Positions 10,522 through 18,735 of a stretch of 64,000 bases of DNA are shown here, in pieces. This DNA comes from Rhodococcus sp. ABRD24 (GTDB taxonomy: Bacteria > Actinomycetota > Actinomycetes > Mycobacteriales > Mycobacteriaceae): the NCBI RefSeq assembly GCF_004328705.1, contig NZ_CP035319.1:3100001-3164000 (forward strand), read 5' to 3'. Both the position numbers and the translations under genes were made by a program. Numbering within the stretch: position 1 is the first letter of the stretch; each line of letters begins with the position of its first letter. The notes beneath the pieces were generated by a model. It made no database searches. It saw nothing but the letters and a program-made list of their open reading frames with translations, and was not told where the DNA came from.

Positions 10522-10535
10522 CTAACCTTTGTTAG
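10522..10535. promoter_or_regulatory. TetR-type operator candidate, copy 3
   Basis: CTAAC-CTTT-GTTAG, a perfect 5-bp inverted repeat with a 4-bp spacer ending 10 bp before the monooxygenase ATG. A repressor bound here would cover the transcription or translation start. Confidence 0.6.
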
Positions 10536-10545
10536 CCTTCGCCGT

Positions 10546-12498
10546 ATGTCTATCGTCACTGACCACGACCGTGACCGTCTGCGTTCGGCGGTGCGACGGG
10601 GAAATGTTCCGACCATGCTCGCCGTGCTGCTGGAACTGACCGCCGACGATCGTTGGATGGCCCCCCGCTACCGGCCTACGCGCAGTCGGGGCATGGACGA
10701 CAACTCCACGGGAGGGCTTCCGGACGAGGTTCAGGCCGAAATCCAAGATGCGTTGGTCGACGCGGTTGAACGCTGGTGGGCCCTGGGCGGGTCGTCCCGG
10801 CAGATGATGGACAGCTCGGAGGTTGAGCGAATCCTCAACTTCACCTGCGGCGAGACCGTGCCGCCGGACTTCGCGCCAATGATGGCGGAGATCGTCAATG
10901 GTCCGCAGGTCAAGCCTGTTCCAGGCAAGCGCGCCGAGCGACTCCACGCCATCGTGATCGGGGCCGGCATCGCCGGGATGCTGGCCTCCTTCGAGCTGAC
11001 CCGTGCCGGAATCCCGCACATGATCGTGGAGAAGAACGACGATGTCGGCGGTTCATGGTGGGAGAACCGCTATCCGGGCGCCGGAGTGGATACGCCGAGC
11101 CATCTCTACTCGATCTCGTCGTTCCCGCACAACTGGTCGACCCACTTCGGCAAGCGTGACGAGGTGCAGGGCTATCTCGAGCACTTTGCGGAGGCAAACG
11201 ACATCCGGCGCCATGTTCGCTTCAGGCATGAGGTGACGCGCGCCGAGTTCGATGAGCCGGGACAGAGTTGGCGTGTGACCGTTCGGCGGCCGGACGGGGA
11301 ATCGGAGGTCTTGGAGGCCCCGATTCTGATCAGCGCGGTCGGTCTGCTCAACCGTCCGAAGATCCCGCATCTCCCGGGAATGGAGAGCTTCCGCGGTCGC
11401 CTTTTCCACTCCGCCGAGTGGCCGAGCGAGCTCGACGATCCGGAGTCACTCCGCGGAAAGAGAGTGGGCATCGTCGGGGCGGGCGCCAGCGCGATGCAGA
11501 TCGGGCCGGCCATCGCGGATCGTGTCGGATCGCTGACGATCTTCCAGCGCTCGCCGCAGTGGATCGCACCCAATGACGATTACTTCGCGACCATCGACGA
11601 AGACGTCCACTGGCTGATGGACCACCTCCCCGGGTATCGCGAGTGGTATCGGGCCCGTCTGTCGTGGATCTTCAACGACAAGGTGTACCAGTCCCTCCAG
11701 GTGGACCCGGCCTGGCCCGAGCCGAGCGCCTCGATCAACGCGACCAACCATGGTCATCGCAAGTTCTACGAACGCTATCTCCGTGATCAACTGGGCGACC
11801 GAACCGATTTGATCGAGGCGTCGCTGCCGGACTATCCGCCCTTCGGGAAGCGGATGCTGCTGGACAATGGCTGGTTTGCGATGTTGCGCAAGCCCGACGT
11901 CACGCTCGTCCCGCACGGCGTCGGCGCCGTGACACCCTCCGGCCTGGTCGATACGAACGGCGTCGAGCACGAGCTGGACATCATCGTCATGGCGACGGGT
12001 TTCCACAGCGTGCGCGTTCTTTATCCGATGGACATCGTCGGTCGATCCGGCCGGTCCACCAGAGAGATCTGGGGCGAGCACGACGCGCGCGCCTATCTCG
12101 GGATCACGGTTCCGGACTTCCCGAATTTCTTCATCATGACCGGACCGAATACCGGCCTGGGACACGGGGGGAGCTTCATTACGATCCTGGAATGTCAGGT
12201 CCGCTACATCATGGATGCGTTGGAGTTGATGCGATCGAAGGATCTCGGCGCGATGGAGTGCCGGCCTGAGGTCAACGATCGCTACAACGAGGCCGTCGAC
12301 CGACAGCACGCACAGATGGTGTGGACCCACCCCGGGATGGAGAACTGGTATCGCAACCCGGACGGTCGCGTCGTGTCAGTACTCCCTTGGAGGATCAACG
12401 ATTACTGGGCCATGACCTACAAGGTCGACCCGGCGGATTTCCATACCGAGCCAGCCCGCGCCGAGTCGGTCCAGACCCTCACCGCTGGGGGTGAGTGA
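10546..12498 (+). CDS. Flavin Baeyer-Villiger monooxygenase with N-terminal extension
   Basis: A 650-residue type I Baeyer-Villiger monooxygenase. It has two Rossmann motifs, GAGIAG at 139-144 (FAD) and GAGASA at 311-316 (NADPH), with the family fingerprint FRGRLFHSAEW at 282-292 between them. Such enzymes insert oxygen next to a ketone to give an ester or lactone. About 130 residues precede the first Rossmann motif; 4-hydroxyacetophenone monooxygenase has a similar extension, so aryl ketones are one possible substrate class. ATG 10546 is preferred over TTG 10510, which would place the operator at 10522-10535 inside the gene. A second acyl-CoA ligase lies 223 bp downstream. The exact ketone is unknown. 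Confidence 0.9.
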   Translation: MSIVTDHDRDRLRSAVRRGNVPTMLAVLLELTADDRWMAPRYRPTRSRGMDDNSTGGLPDEVQAEIQDALVDAVERWWALGGSSRQMMDSSEVERILNFTCGETVPPDFAPMMAEIVNGPQVKPVPGKRAERLHAIVIGAGIAGMLASFELTRAGIPHMIVEKNDDVGGSWWENRYPGAGVDTPSHLYSISSFPHNWSTHFGKRDEVQGYLEHFAEANDIRRHVRFRHEVTRAEFDEPGQSWRVTVRRPDGESEVLEAPILISAVGLLNRPKIPHLPGMESFRGRLFHSAEWPSELDDPESLRGKRVGIVGAGASAMQIGPAIADRVGSLTIFQRSPQWIAPNDDYFATIDEDVHWLMDHLPGYREWYRARLSWIFNDKVYQSLQVDPAWPEPSASINATNHGHRKFYERYLRDQLGDRTDLIEASLPDYPPFGKRMLLDNGWFAMLRKPDVTLVPHGVGAVTPSGLVDTNGVEHELDIIVMATGFHSVRVLYPMDIVGRSGRSTREIWGEHDARAYLGITVPDFPNFFIMTGPNTGLGHGGSFITILECQVRYIMDALELMRSKDLGAMECRPEVNDRYNEAVDRQHAQMVWTHPGMENWYRNPDGRVVSVLPWRINDYWAMTYKVDPADFHTEPARAESVQTLTAGGE

Positions 12499-12721
12499 GG
12501 ATGCGGGACAGGGGCACCGAGGGAGAAGTCGCCGGTCGCGGAGGGAGTTTTCCTATCTGCGAGTGCCCAATTGATCGTCCGAGCCGTGTTCTGCGTGCTT
12601 GTGACGGACGTTCTTGACTTCGGAACGCGAATTCCCGGAGTGTTGACGAATTTTGTCCCCTTTAGCTGTGCCGATCAGTACCCCATCGTTCGGATCGAAG
12701 AAGTTGCTGACAGGAGAATCC

Positions 12722-14302
12722 ATGAGCTTTCGCAGTCCTTTCCCCGACGTTGAAATCCCGGCCCTGAGTGTCTACGCCTTCCTGTTCGGTTCGATCGCGG
12801 AGGCGGACCTCGATCGCCCGGCATTGATCGAGGGCGCGTCCGGAGCCGTCACCGATTACCGGACCCTGGTCGGGCAGATCGACGCGATCGCCGGTGCCCT
12901 CGCGGCGCGGGGTGTGGGAGTCGGTGACATCGTCGGTCTGCACTCGCCGAACGTGCCTGCCTTCGCGGCCGTCTTTCACGGCATCTTGCGAGCGGGGGCC
13001 ACGGCTACCACCGTCAACGCGCTCTACAACGCCGATGACATAGCCAAGCAGCTCAGAGATTCCAAGGCGACGTTCCTGTTCACAGTCTCAGCGTTGTTGC
13101 CGCATGCGGCGGAGGCCGCGGCCGCCGTCGGCATCCCCGAGGACCGCCTCGTCGTGATCGACGGCGCCGACGGACATCCATCCCTGCGTGACCTGCTCGC
13201 CGAGAACGCCCCCACTCCCGAGGTGTCGTTCGATCCGGCCACCCACCTGGCCGTGTTGCCGTACTCCTCCGGTACCACCGGCCGTCCCAAGGGCGTGATG
13301 CTCACGCACACCAACCTGGTGGCCAATGTGTGCCAGATCAGGTCCCCGATCAGGATCGACCCGGGCGATCGGATCCTCGCCGTTCTACCGTTCTTTCATA
13401 TCTACGGCATGACCGTGCTCCTCAACGCTGCCCTGTTCAACCGTGCGTCACTGGTGACGATGCCGAAGTTCGACCTGCCGGAGTTCTTGCGGATCGTCTC
13501 CGAGCGGAAGTGCACCTACGTGTTCATCGCGCCGCCTGTCGCGGTGGCCCTGGCCAAGCACCCACTCGTGGACCAGTTCGATCTCTCCAGCGTGCACACC
13601 GTGTTCTCCGGCGCGGCGCCGCTCGACAGAGCGCTCAGCGACGCCGTTACCGCACGACTCGGCTGGAAGGTCCGCCAAGGTTACGGCATGTCCGAGATGA
13701 GCCCCGTGAGCCACGCTATCCCGTTCGACGGCGACGACATTCCGCTCGACTCGGTGGGCCCGACGCTTGCCGGTATGGAGTGCAAACTCGTCGACCCGAC
13801 CACTGGCGAAGAGGTCGAGTACCCCACCGGCGAGGGCGTGTCCGAGCCGGGTGAGCTGTGGTGCAAGGGTCCCAACGTCATGGTCGGCTACCTCGACAAC
13901 CCACAGGCCACCGCGGACGCCCTCGACGCAGACGGGTTCCTGCACACCGGCGACATCGCCACCGTCGACGCAGCCGGCAACGTCACCATCGTCGACCGGC
14001 TCAAGGAGTTGATCAAATACAAGGGTTACCAGGTGCCGCCGGCCGAGCTCGAGGCGCTGCTGCTGACCCACCCGCAGATCGCCGACGCGGCGGTGATCGG
14101 GGTGCTCGACAACGAGGGTGAGGAGGTGCCCAAGGCGTTCGTCGTGCGCCAGCCGGACACCGAACTCACCGAGGAAGAGGTAATAGCGTTCGTCGCGGAG
14201 CGCGTCTCACCGCACAAGAAGGTACGTCAGGTGCAGTTCATCGACACCGTTCCGAAGTCCGCCGCGGGCAAGATCCTGCGCAAGGACCTGCGCATTCAGT
14301 AG
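12722..14302 (+). CDS. AMP-dependent acyl-CoA ligase (4-coumarate-CoA ligase-like)
   Basis: A 526-residue ANL enzyme starting at ATG 12722 behind AGGAGA. Motifs: LPYSSGTTGRPKGVMLTHTN (about 180-199), FFHIYGM, the adenine-binding QGYGMSEMSPVS, TGDIATVD, the hinge DRLKELIKYKGYQVPPAELE and catalytic Lys in SAAGKILRKDL. The closest recognisable family is the 4-coumarate-CoA ligase / medium-chain fatty acid ligase branch. It follows the Baeyer-Villiger monooxygenase on the same strand and could activate an acid released after ester cleavage. Its stop overlaps the convergent small gene at 14296 by 7 bp. The 223-bp gap upstream holds no other gene, so it may also have its own promoter. Confidence 0.88.
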   Translation: MSFRSPFPDVEIPALSVYAFLFGSIAEADLDRPALIEGASGAVTDYRTLVGQIDAIAGALAARGVGVGDIVGLHSPNVPAFAAVFHGILRAGATATTVNALYNADDIAKQLRDSKATFLFTVSALLPHAAEAAAAVGIPEDRLVVIDGADGHPSLRDLLAENAPTPEVSFDPATHLAVLPYSSGTTGRPKGVMLTHTNLVANVCQIRSPIRIDPGDRILAVLPFFHIYGMTVLLNAALFNRASLVTMPKFDLPEFLRIVSERKCTYVFIAPPVAVALAKHPLVDQFDLSSVHTVFSGAAPLDRALSDAVTARLGWKVRQGYGMSEMSPVSHAIPFDGDDIPLDSVGPTLAGMECKLVDPTTGEEVEYPTGEGVSEPGELWCKGPNVMVGYLDNPQATADALDADGFLHTGDIATVDAAGNVTIVDRLKELIKYKGYQVPPAELEALLLTHPQIADAAVIGVLDNEGEEVPKAFVVRQPDTELTEEEVIAFVAERVSPHKKVRQVQFIDTVPKSAAGKILRKDLRIQ

Positions 14303-14742
14303 CCGGCCATGCAGTTTCGGAGTAGGTCAGGCGAGAGGTCGGCAATCGAGCAGGTGATCCTGCGCCAGCCGGGGCCGCCTCCGAACTGGTCCTGCGATGA
14401 GTCGACCAGCACCTCGACTTCACTCGCACCGGCCGCAGCTCGCAGATAGTAGACGATGGGGTCGCCCTCGGTCGTGTAGAGGGTGAGCGCGAACTCGCCG
14501 CCGTCACGCTGTCGACCCTGCGACAGGCAGTCGATCACCGCCGGGGTGAGCGACTCCAGTGGCTCGGACCCGGGGCGAGGCGCCGCATCGCCACAACTCG
14601 GTAACCCGTGGCGCTCGGCAACTTCGTGAGGCTTCGGTGCGGCAGGCGGCTCCCAACTGAAGTAGACAAGCGCGACGACAGTGGCGAGGAGGATCGCGAA
14701 GGGCACACACCGCATTGCTGTCTGGATCTTCCCCGCCCCCAT
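14296..14742 (-). CDS. Small membrane-anchored hypothetical protein
   Basis: The start is ATG 14742 (MGAGKIQTAMRC); ATG 14715 is an alternative. The 148-residue product has one N-terminal hydrophobic segment (VPFAILLATVVALVYF, about residues 14-29), then an extracytoplasmic part with LPSCG, LTPAVIDCLSQGR, IVYYLRAAAGASEVEVLVDSS and a C-terminal RRITCSIADLSPDLLRNCMAGY. Four cysteines outside the membrane segment suggest disulfides. It resembles small exported proteins common in Rhodococcus and Nocardia but I cannot assign a function. It is convergent with the ligase (7 bp overlap) and divergent from the DNA-repair-like gene. Confidence 0.6.
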   Translation of the reverse strand: MGAGKIQTAMRCVPFAILLATVVALVYFSWEPPAAPKPHEVAERHGLPSCGDAAPRPGSEPLESLTPAVIDCLSQGRQRDGGEFALTLYTTEGDPIVYYLRAAAGASEVEVLVDSSQDQFGGGPGWRRITCSIADLSPDLLRNCMAGY

Positions 14743-14862
14743 GACGATCAGGCTATAGGCTGCGTCAGCCCTGCGCCGTCGGGCAGGCATTCGACCACCA
14801 CCCACATGAGTGGTTCCGAAAGGACTTCCACAGAGTGCGCGGTCGGGTGGCAGGATCGGAGC

Positions 14863-15447
14863 ATGTCTCTCACGCTGAACCTCGTCGGTGACCCGGACGC
14901 GGACGCCCTGCTGGCGTCGGATCCGCTCGCGCTGCTGATCGGAATGCTGCTGGATCAGCAGGTGCCGATGGAGACGGCGTTCGCCGGACCGAAGAAGCTC
15001 GACGACCGCCTCGGCGGCTTGGACGTGCACAAGATCGCAGAGATGAATCCGGACGACTTCATCGCAGTGTGTGCGCAGGCGCCGGCGGTGCACCGGTTCC
15101 CCAAGTCGATGGGGGAGCGCACCCAGTCGCTGTGCCGGTACATCGTCGAGCACTACGACGGCGACGCCGCTGCGATCTGGACATCGGGCGACCCGGACGG
15201 CAAGGAAGTGCTGAAGCGGCTCAAGGCGCTGCCCGGGTACGGCGACCAGAAGGCGCGGATCTTCCTCGCGCTGCTCGGCAAGCAGATCGGCGTCGAGCCG
15301 AAGGGCTGGCGCGAGGCCGCCGGCGCCTACGGCGACGACGGTGCCAGGCGGTCCATCGCCGATGTCGTCGACCGGCAGACGCTCCTCGAGGTGCGCGAGT
15401 TCAAACAGGCTGCAAAGGCTGCGGCGAAGGCGGCGAAGGAGAAGTAG
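14863..15447 (+). CDS. HhH-GPD-type base excision DNA repair protein
   Basis: The start is ATG 14863 (MSLTLNLVGDPDAD), giving 194 residues. The fold markers are LLIGMLLDQQVPMETAFAGP in the N-terminal half and a helix-hairpin-helix LKALPGYGDQKARIFLALLG (about 119-138), as in actinobacterial HhH-GPD proteins related to DNA glycosylases. The usual catalytic aspartate downstream of the hairpin and the [4Fe-4S] cysteines of EndoIII are not evident. The lysine-rich tail AAKAAAKAAKEK may aid DNA binding. Its role as a glycosylase is inferred from the family. It appears to be a single-gene unit. Confidence 0.75.
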   Translation: MSLTLNLVGDPDADALLASDPLALLIGMLLDQQVPMETAFAGPKKLDDRLGGLDVHKIAEMNPDDFIAVCAQAPAVHRFPKSMGERTQSLCRYIVEHYDGDAAAIWTSGDPDGKEVLKRLKALPGYGDQKARIFLALLGKQIGVEPKGWREAAGAYGDDGARRSIADVVDRQTLLEVREFKQAAKAAAKAAKEK

Positions 15448-15456
15448 GCGCCCGCA

Positions 15457-15855
15457 TCAGCTCGGCGGCGCGAAGAACTCGAGCGCGATGTTGTCCGGGT
15501 CGCGGAAGGACAGTCCCGATCCGTAGGCGGCAGTCTTGATGCCCTCATGCGCGATGCCGAGACTGTCGAGCCGTTCGACCCACAGTGACAGTTCCTCGGC
15601 AGTGCACGCGAAAGCGAGGTGGTCCAGCCCGACGCGACGTTCGTCGAAGGCGTTGCCCGGTGCCGAATCGGTATGGGTGTGCAGGCCGAACATCGTCCCG
15701 CCGCCCAGCGCGAATACGGCATGGTGGAATGCGCCCGATTCCTCGTCTTCGTCGAGAACCGGTGGTGCGCCGAACAATCGGGTATACCACTCGATGCTTG
15801 CGGCCAGGTCGGACACCGTGACCGCGACGTGGGTGATAGCTGGAAACTGTGCCAC
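15457..15855 (-). CDS. VOC (glyoxalase/dioxygenase fold) family protein
   Basis: The start GTG 15855 (MAQFPAITHVAVTVSDL) has an AGAGG site upstream, giving 132 residues; an in-frame ATG at 15894 would add 13. The product shows two beta-alpha-beta-beta-beta units of the vicinal oxygen chelate fold: ITHVAVTVSDLAASIEWYTRLFG, then VGLDHLAFACTAEEL and FRDPDNIALEFFAPPS. Candidate metal ligands are His in THVAV, His in LDHLAF and Glu in LEFFAP. Such proteins act as glyoxalases, dioxygenases or resistance proteins; the sequence does not decide between them. Confidence 0.8.
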   Translation of the reverse strand: MAQFPAITHVAVTVSDLAASIEWYTRLFGAPPVLDEDEESGAFHHAVFALGGGTMFGLHTHTDSAPGNAFDERRVGLDHLAFACTAEELSLWVERLDSLGIAHEGIKTAAYGSGLSFRDPDNIALEFFAPPS

Positions 15856-15995
15856 GGTGGACCTCTTCCCTCCGGAGGTGCTGGTGTCGTACAAGCGTAA
15901 CGTCGTTCACGGTCGTGTACGGCGGCATCGCCGCCGGGGCGTGGGATCGGCTGTGCTGCGAGATCCCACGCCCCCAGACAGTTCGAGTCGAGGAA

Positions 15996-16829
15996 CTACA
16001 TGACGAGGACGCCGCCGTCGACGGGCAGTGATACCCCGGTGATGTAGCGAGATTCGTCGCTGGCGAGGAACAGGACGGCGTTGGTCACGTCGTCCGACTC
16101 GACCCACGGGATCGGGTAGAGGATCATGTCGCCGGATGCCTTTGCGAAGTCCTCCCGGGTCGGATTGTCGACGCCGGGCGCGAATTGCTTGTACATCGCG
16201 GCGTTCTGGACCATCTCGGTGTCGACCTGGGTGGGGTTGACGGTGTTGACCCGAACTCGGTGGGGCGCGAGTTCCTGCGCGAGGGTCTTCATCAGGCCGA
16301 CCACACCGTGCTTGGCCGCGACGTAGTGCCCAACCCCGGTGTAAGCACGCAAGCCGGCGACTGATGCGGTGAGCACGATCGAGCCTCCGGTGCCCTGCTC
16401 GATCAAATGGGGGATGGCGGCCTTGGTGGTCCGCCACACCCCGCTCAGATTGACGTCGATCATCTCGGCCCACTTGTGTTCGTCGATCTCGTGGACGTTG
16501 CCGAAGGACAGGATGCCGGCGTTGGCAATGACGATGTCGAGGCGCCCGAAACGGTCGACGCCGTCCGTCAGAGCCCTGTCGATCGTTTCGAAATCACGTA
16601 CATCCGCGTGGGAGAAGACGATTCGCCCTCCTGCAGCCTCGACGAGGCGCACGGTCTCGTCGATGTCGGCCTGGCTGGCCAATGGGTAGGGGACGGTGTC
16701 GTTGCCTTCGATCGAGTCGACGGCGATGATGTCTGCGCCCTCCTGTGCCAGGCGCAGCGCATGATTTCGCCCCTGACCGCGCGCGGCACCGGTGATGAAG
16801 GCAACTTTTCCTTGGACACGACCTGCCAT
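15996..16829 (-). CDS. Mycofactocin-type SDR oxidoreductase (second of pair)
   Basis: A 277-residue short-chain dehydrogenase. It has the TGAARGQG NAD(H) motif, a lengthened segment after beta-2 (IAVDSIEGNDTVPYPLAS) that marks the mycofactocin-dependent SDR subfamily, NAG in IVIANAG, and the catalytic S/YxxxK triad in TASVAGLRAYTGVGHYVAAK. In that subfamily the nicotinamide cofactor is retained and the redox carrier mycofactocin accepts the electrons, usually with secondary alcohols such as carveol or borneol as substrates. It is the last gene of the minus-strand operon headed by the hydrolase, 32 bp after its paralogue. No mycofactocin synthesis genes lie in the window. Confidence 0.88.
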   Translation of the reverse strand: MAGRVQGKVAFITGAARGQGRNHALRLAQEGADIIAVDSIEGNDTVPYPLASQADIDETVRLVEAAGGRIVFSHADVRDFETIDRALTDGVDRFGRLDIVIANAGILSFGNVHEIDEHKWAEMIDVNLSGVWRTTKAAIPHLIEQGTGGSIVLTASVAGLRAYTGVGHYVAAKHGVVGLMKTLAQELAPHRVRVNTVNPTQVDTEMVQNAAMYKQFAPGVDNPTREDFAKASGDMILYPIPWVESDDVTNAVLFLASDESRYITGVSLPVDGGVLVM

Positions 16830-16861
16830 GATTACTCTCCTCGTGATTGTGAGCGTATGCG

Positions 16862-17713
16862 TTACTTGACGAGAACGCCTGCATCCACCGGCAGCGCAAC
16901 TCCGGTGATGTAGCGGGATTCATCCGATGCGAGGAACAGCACCGCGTTGCTGACGTCGACCGGTTCCACCCACGGAACAGGCAGCGCGTTCATTGCCTGG
17001 GACACCGGAGCGAACTCCTCCCGGGTCGGCGAATCGCTTCCCGGGCAGAACAGTCGATACATCGGATCGTTCATGATCATCGGTGTGTCGACCTGGGTCG
17101 GATTGACTGTGTTGACGCGGATACGGTGCGGCGCCAACTCTTGGGCGAGAGTCTTCATCAGGCCGTTCACTCCGTGCTTGGCGGCGGTGTAGTGCGCGAT
17201 ATTGCCGTAGCCGCGGAGGCCGGCGGCGGAGCTGGTCATGATGATCGATCCGCCGGCGCCGGCAGTGATCATGTGGGGAACTGCTGCCTTGACCGTGCGC
17301 CAGGTCCCAGTGAGGTCGATGTCGATGACGGTGTGCCACTGCTTCTCGGACAGCTCGTGAGCTGCGCCGGGAATGTTGATTCCAACGTTCGCGCATACGA
17401 TGTCGATCCGGCCGAATGCGTCCAGGCCGGCACTGACGGTCTCTTCGACGGAGAGGTAGTCGCGCACATCTGCGGTTCGGGTGACGATCGTGCGGCCCGT
17501 GGCCTCCACGAGCGCAGCAGTCTCCTCGAGTTCCTCCGGGGTGCCGAGCGGATAAGGCACTCCGTCGATGTCTGCACAGATGTCGAGCGCAATGATGTCG
17601 GCGCCTTCCTCCGCGAGTCGGACGGCGTGGGCGCGGCCCTGGCCCCGTGCTGCTCCGGTGACGAAAGCGACCTTCCCGGCGACACGGCCGGCCGGCGACG
17701 AAGTTGTCCTCAT
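16862..17713 (-). CDS. Mycofactocin-type SDR oxidoreductase (first of pair)
   Basis: The start is ATG 17713, overlapping the permease stop as ATGA; 283 residues. Motifs: VTGAARGQGRAHA, the subfamily-specific insertion IIALDICADIDGVPYPLGTP, IVCANVG, and the catalytic SSAAGLRGYGNIAHYTAAK. It is clearly a paralogue of the downstream gene (shared LMKTLAQELAPHR, NTVNPTQVDT and SDESRYITGV), probably a tandem duplication that has diverged in the substrate-binding C-terminal part. Together they could oxidise the alcohol delivered by the ABC importer, or two successive alcohol intermediates. The substrate is not known. Confidence 0.9.
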   Translation of the reverse strand: MRTTSSPAGRVAGKVAFVTGAARGQGRAHAVRLAEEGADIIALDICADIDGVPYPLGTPEELEETAALVEATGRTIVTRTADVRDYLSVEETVSAGLDAFGRIDIVCANVGINIPGAAHELSEKQWHTVIDIDLTGTWRTVKAAVPHMITAGAGGSIIMTSSAAGLRGYGNIAHYTAAKHGVNGLMKTLAQELAPHRIRVNTVNPTQVDTPMIMNDPMYRLFCPGSDSPTREEFAPVSQAMNALPVPWVEPVDVSNAVLFLASDESRYITGVALPVDAGVLVK

Positions 17714-18726
17714 TTGATCACTCCGTAACGACGGCGGTCGATGGTGAGTGCCACTGCGCCGATGACGACTACCCCCTTGATGACCAATTGGGTGTAGGGA
17801 TCGACTGCAGTGAGATCCATGCCGGCACTGAGCAGCACGATGACGAGCGCGCCCAGTAGCGTCCGATGCGGCCCGCCGACGCCGCCCGAAAGCGCGGTTC
17901 CTCCGACAACAACCGCGGCGATCGAGTTGAGAAGACTGGGACCGGCTCCGCCGGGAACACCGGTGCTGGCCTGCCCGGTGAAGATGATCCCGGCGATGGC
18001 AGCGGCGGCGCCCGCCACTGCGAAGACCGCCAACTTGGTGCGCTGGACGCGGACGCCGCACAAGCCCGCTGCCCGTTCGTTCCCGCCCACTGCGTACATG
18101 TGACGGCCGAACGAGGTACCGAAGGCCATCACGGTTGCGCCCAGCGTGAGGAGGATGGCAATCAGCGCGCCGTTGGGGACGTGTGGAATCCACGAGTCGT
18201 TCACCAGGATCTGCAGCAGCGAAGAGTTGTACGAGACCGGACCACCCTTCGAGATGGTGTTCGAGATGCCGTCGAGAATCGACATCATGCCGAGAGTGAC
18301 CAGAAATGACGGCACCCTGAGCAGGGTCGTGATCAGCCCGTTCACCAACCCGACGACGGCGCCCGCCACGATCACCATGGCGATCGCCAAGGGGCCACCG
18401 AACTTGTCGATCCACGTCGCGATGAGGATGCCGGCCAGCGTTGCGTTCGCCGCGACGGATAGATCGATTCCGCCGATCAGGATGACGAACGTGCCAGCGA
18501 GTGCCAAGACAGTGAGGAACGCCATCTGGTTGAGGACATTTTGCAATGAATTCGTGGTGATGAAGGCGTCGGTTCTGGTCTGGAAGTAGACCACCAGGAC
18601 GAGCACGGCGACGGCCGGGACGAGGATGTTCCGGTGTTGCCCGAGCCGACCGGCGAGAGTGCGCCCGTCGACAGTGGTTGGCGCGGATGTGTCTTGCGGT
18701 GAGTTTGTGGTGGTTGTATTGGACAC
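17710..18726 (-). CDS. Sugar-type ABC transporter permease (RbsC-like)
   Basis: A 338-residue integral membrane protein with about ten hydrophobic segments, of the CUT2 (ribose/xylose/autoinducer-2) permease family. Markers are GIDLSVAANATLAG, VVGLVNGLITTLLRVPSFLVTLGMM, the SFGRHMYAVGGNERAAGLCGV cytosolic loop that contacts the ATPase, and VVVGGTALSGGVGG. The start overlaps nothing; the stop overlaps the SDR start by 4 bp. It pairs with the ATPase and binding protein upstream. In catabolic clusters of actinobacteria CUT2 systems also import non-sugar compounds, so the family alone does not fix the substrate. Confidence 0.9.
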   Translation of the reverse strand: MSNTTTTNSPQDTSAPTTVDGRTLAGRLGQHRNILVPAVAVLVLVVYFQTRTDAFITTNSLQNVLNQMAFLTVLALAGTFVILIGGIDLSVAANATLAGILIATWIDKFGGPLAIAMVIVAGAVVGLVNGLITTLLRVPSFLVTLGMMSILDGISNTISKGGPVSYNSSLLQILVNDSWIPHVPNGALIAILLTLGATVMAFGTSFGRHMYAVGGNERAAGLCGVRVQRTKLAVFAVAGAAAAIAGIIFTGQASTGVPGGAGPSLLNSIAAVVVGGTALSGGVGGPHRTLLGALVIVLLSAGMDLTAVDPYTQLVIKGVVVIGAVALTIDRRRYGVIK

Positions 18727-18735
18727 TGGATTTCC

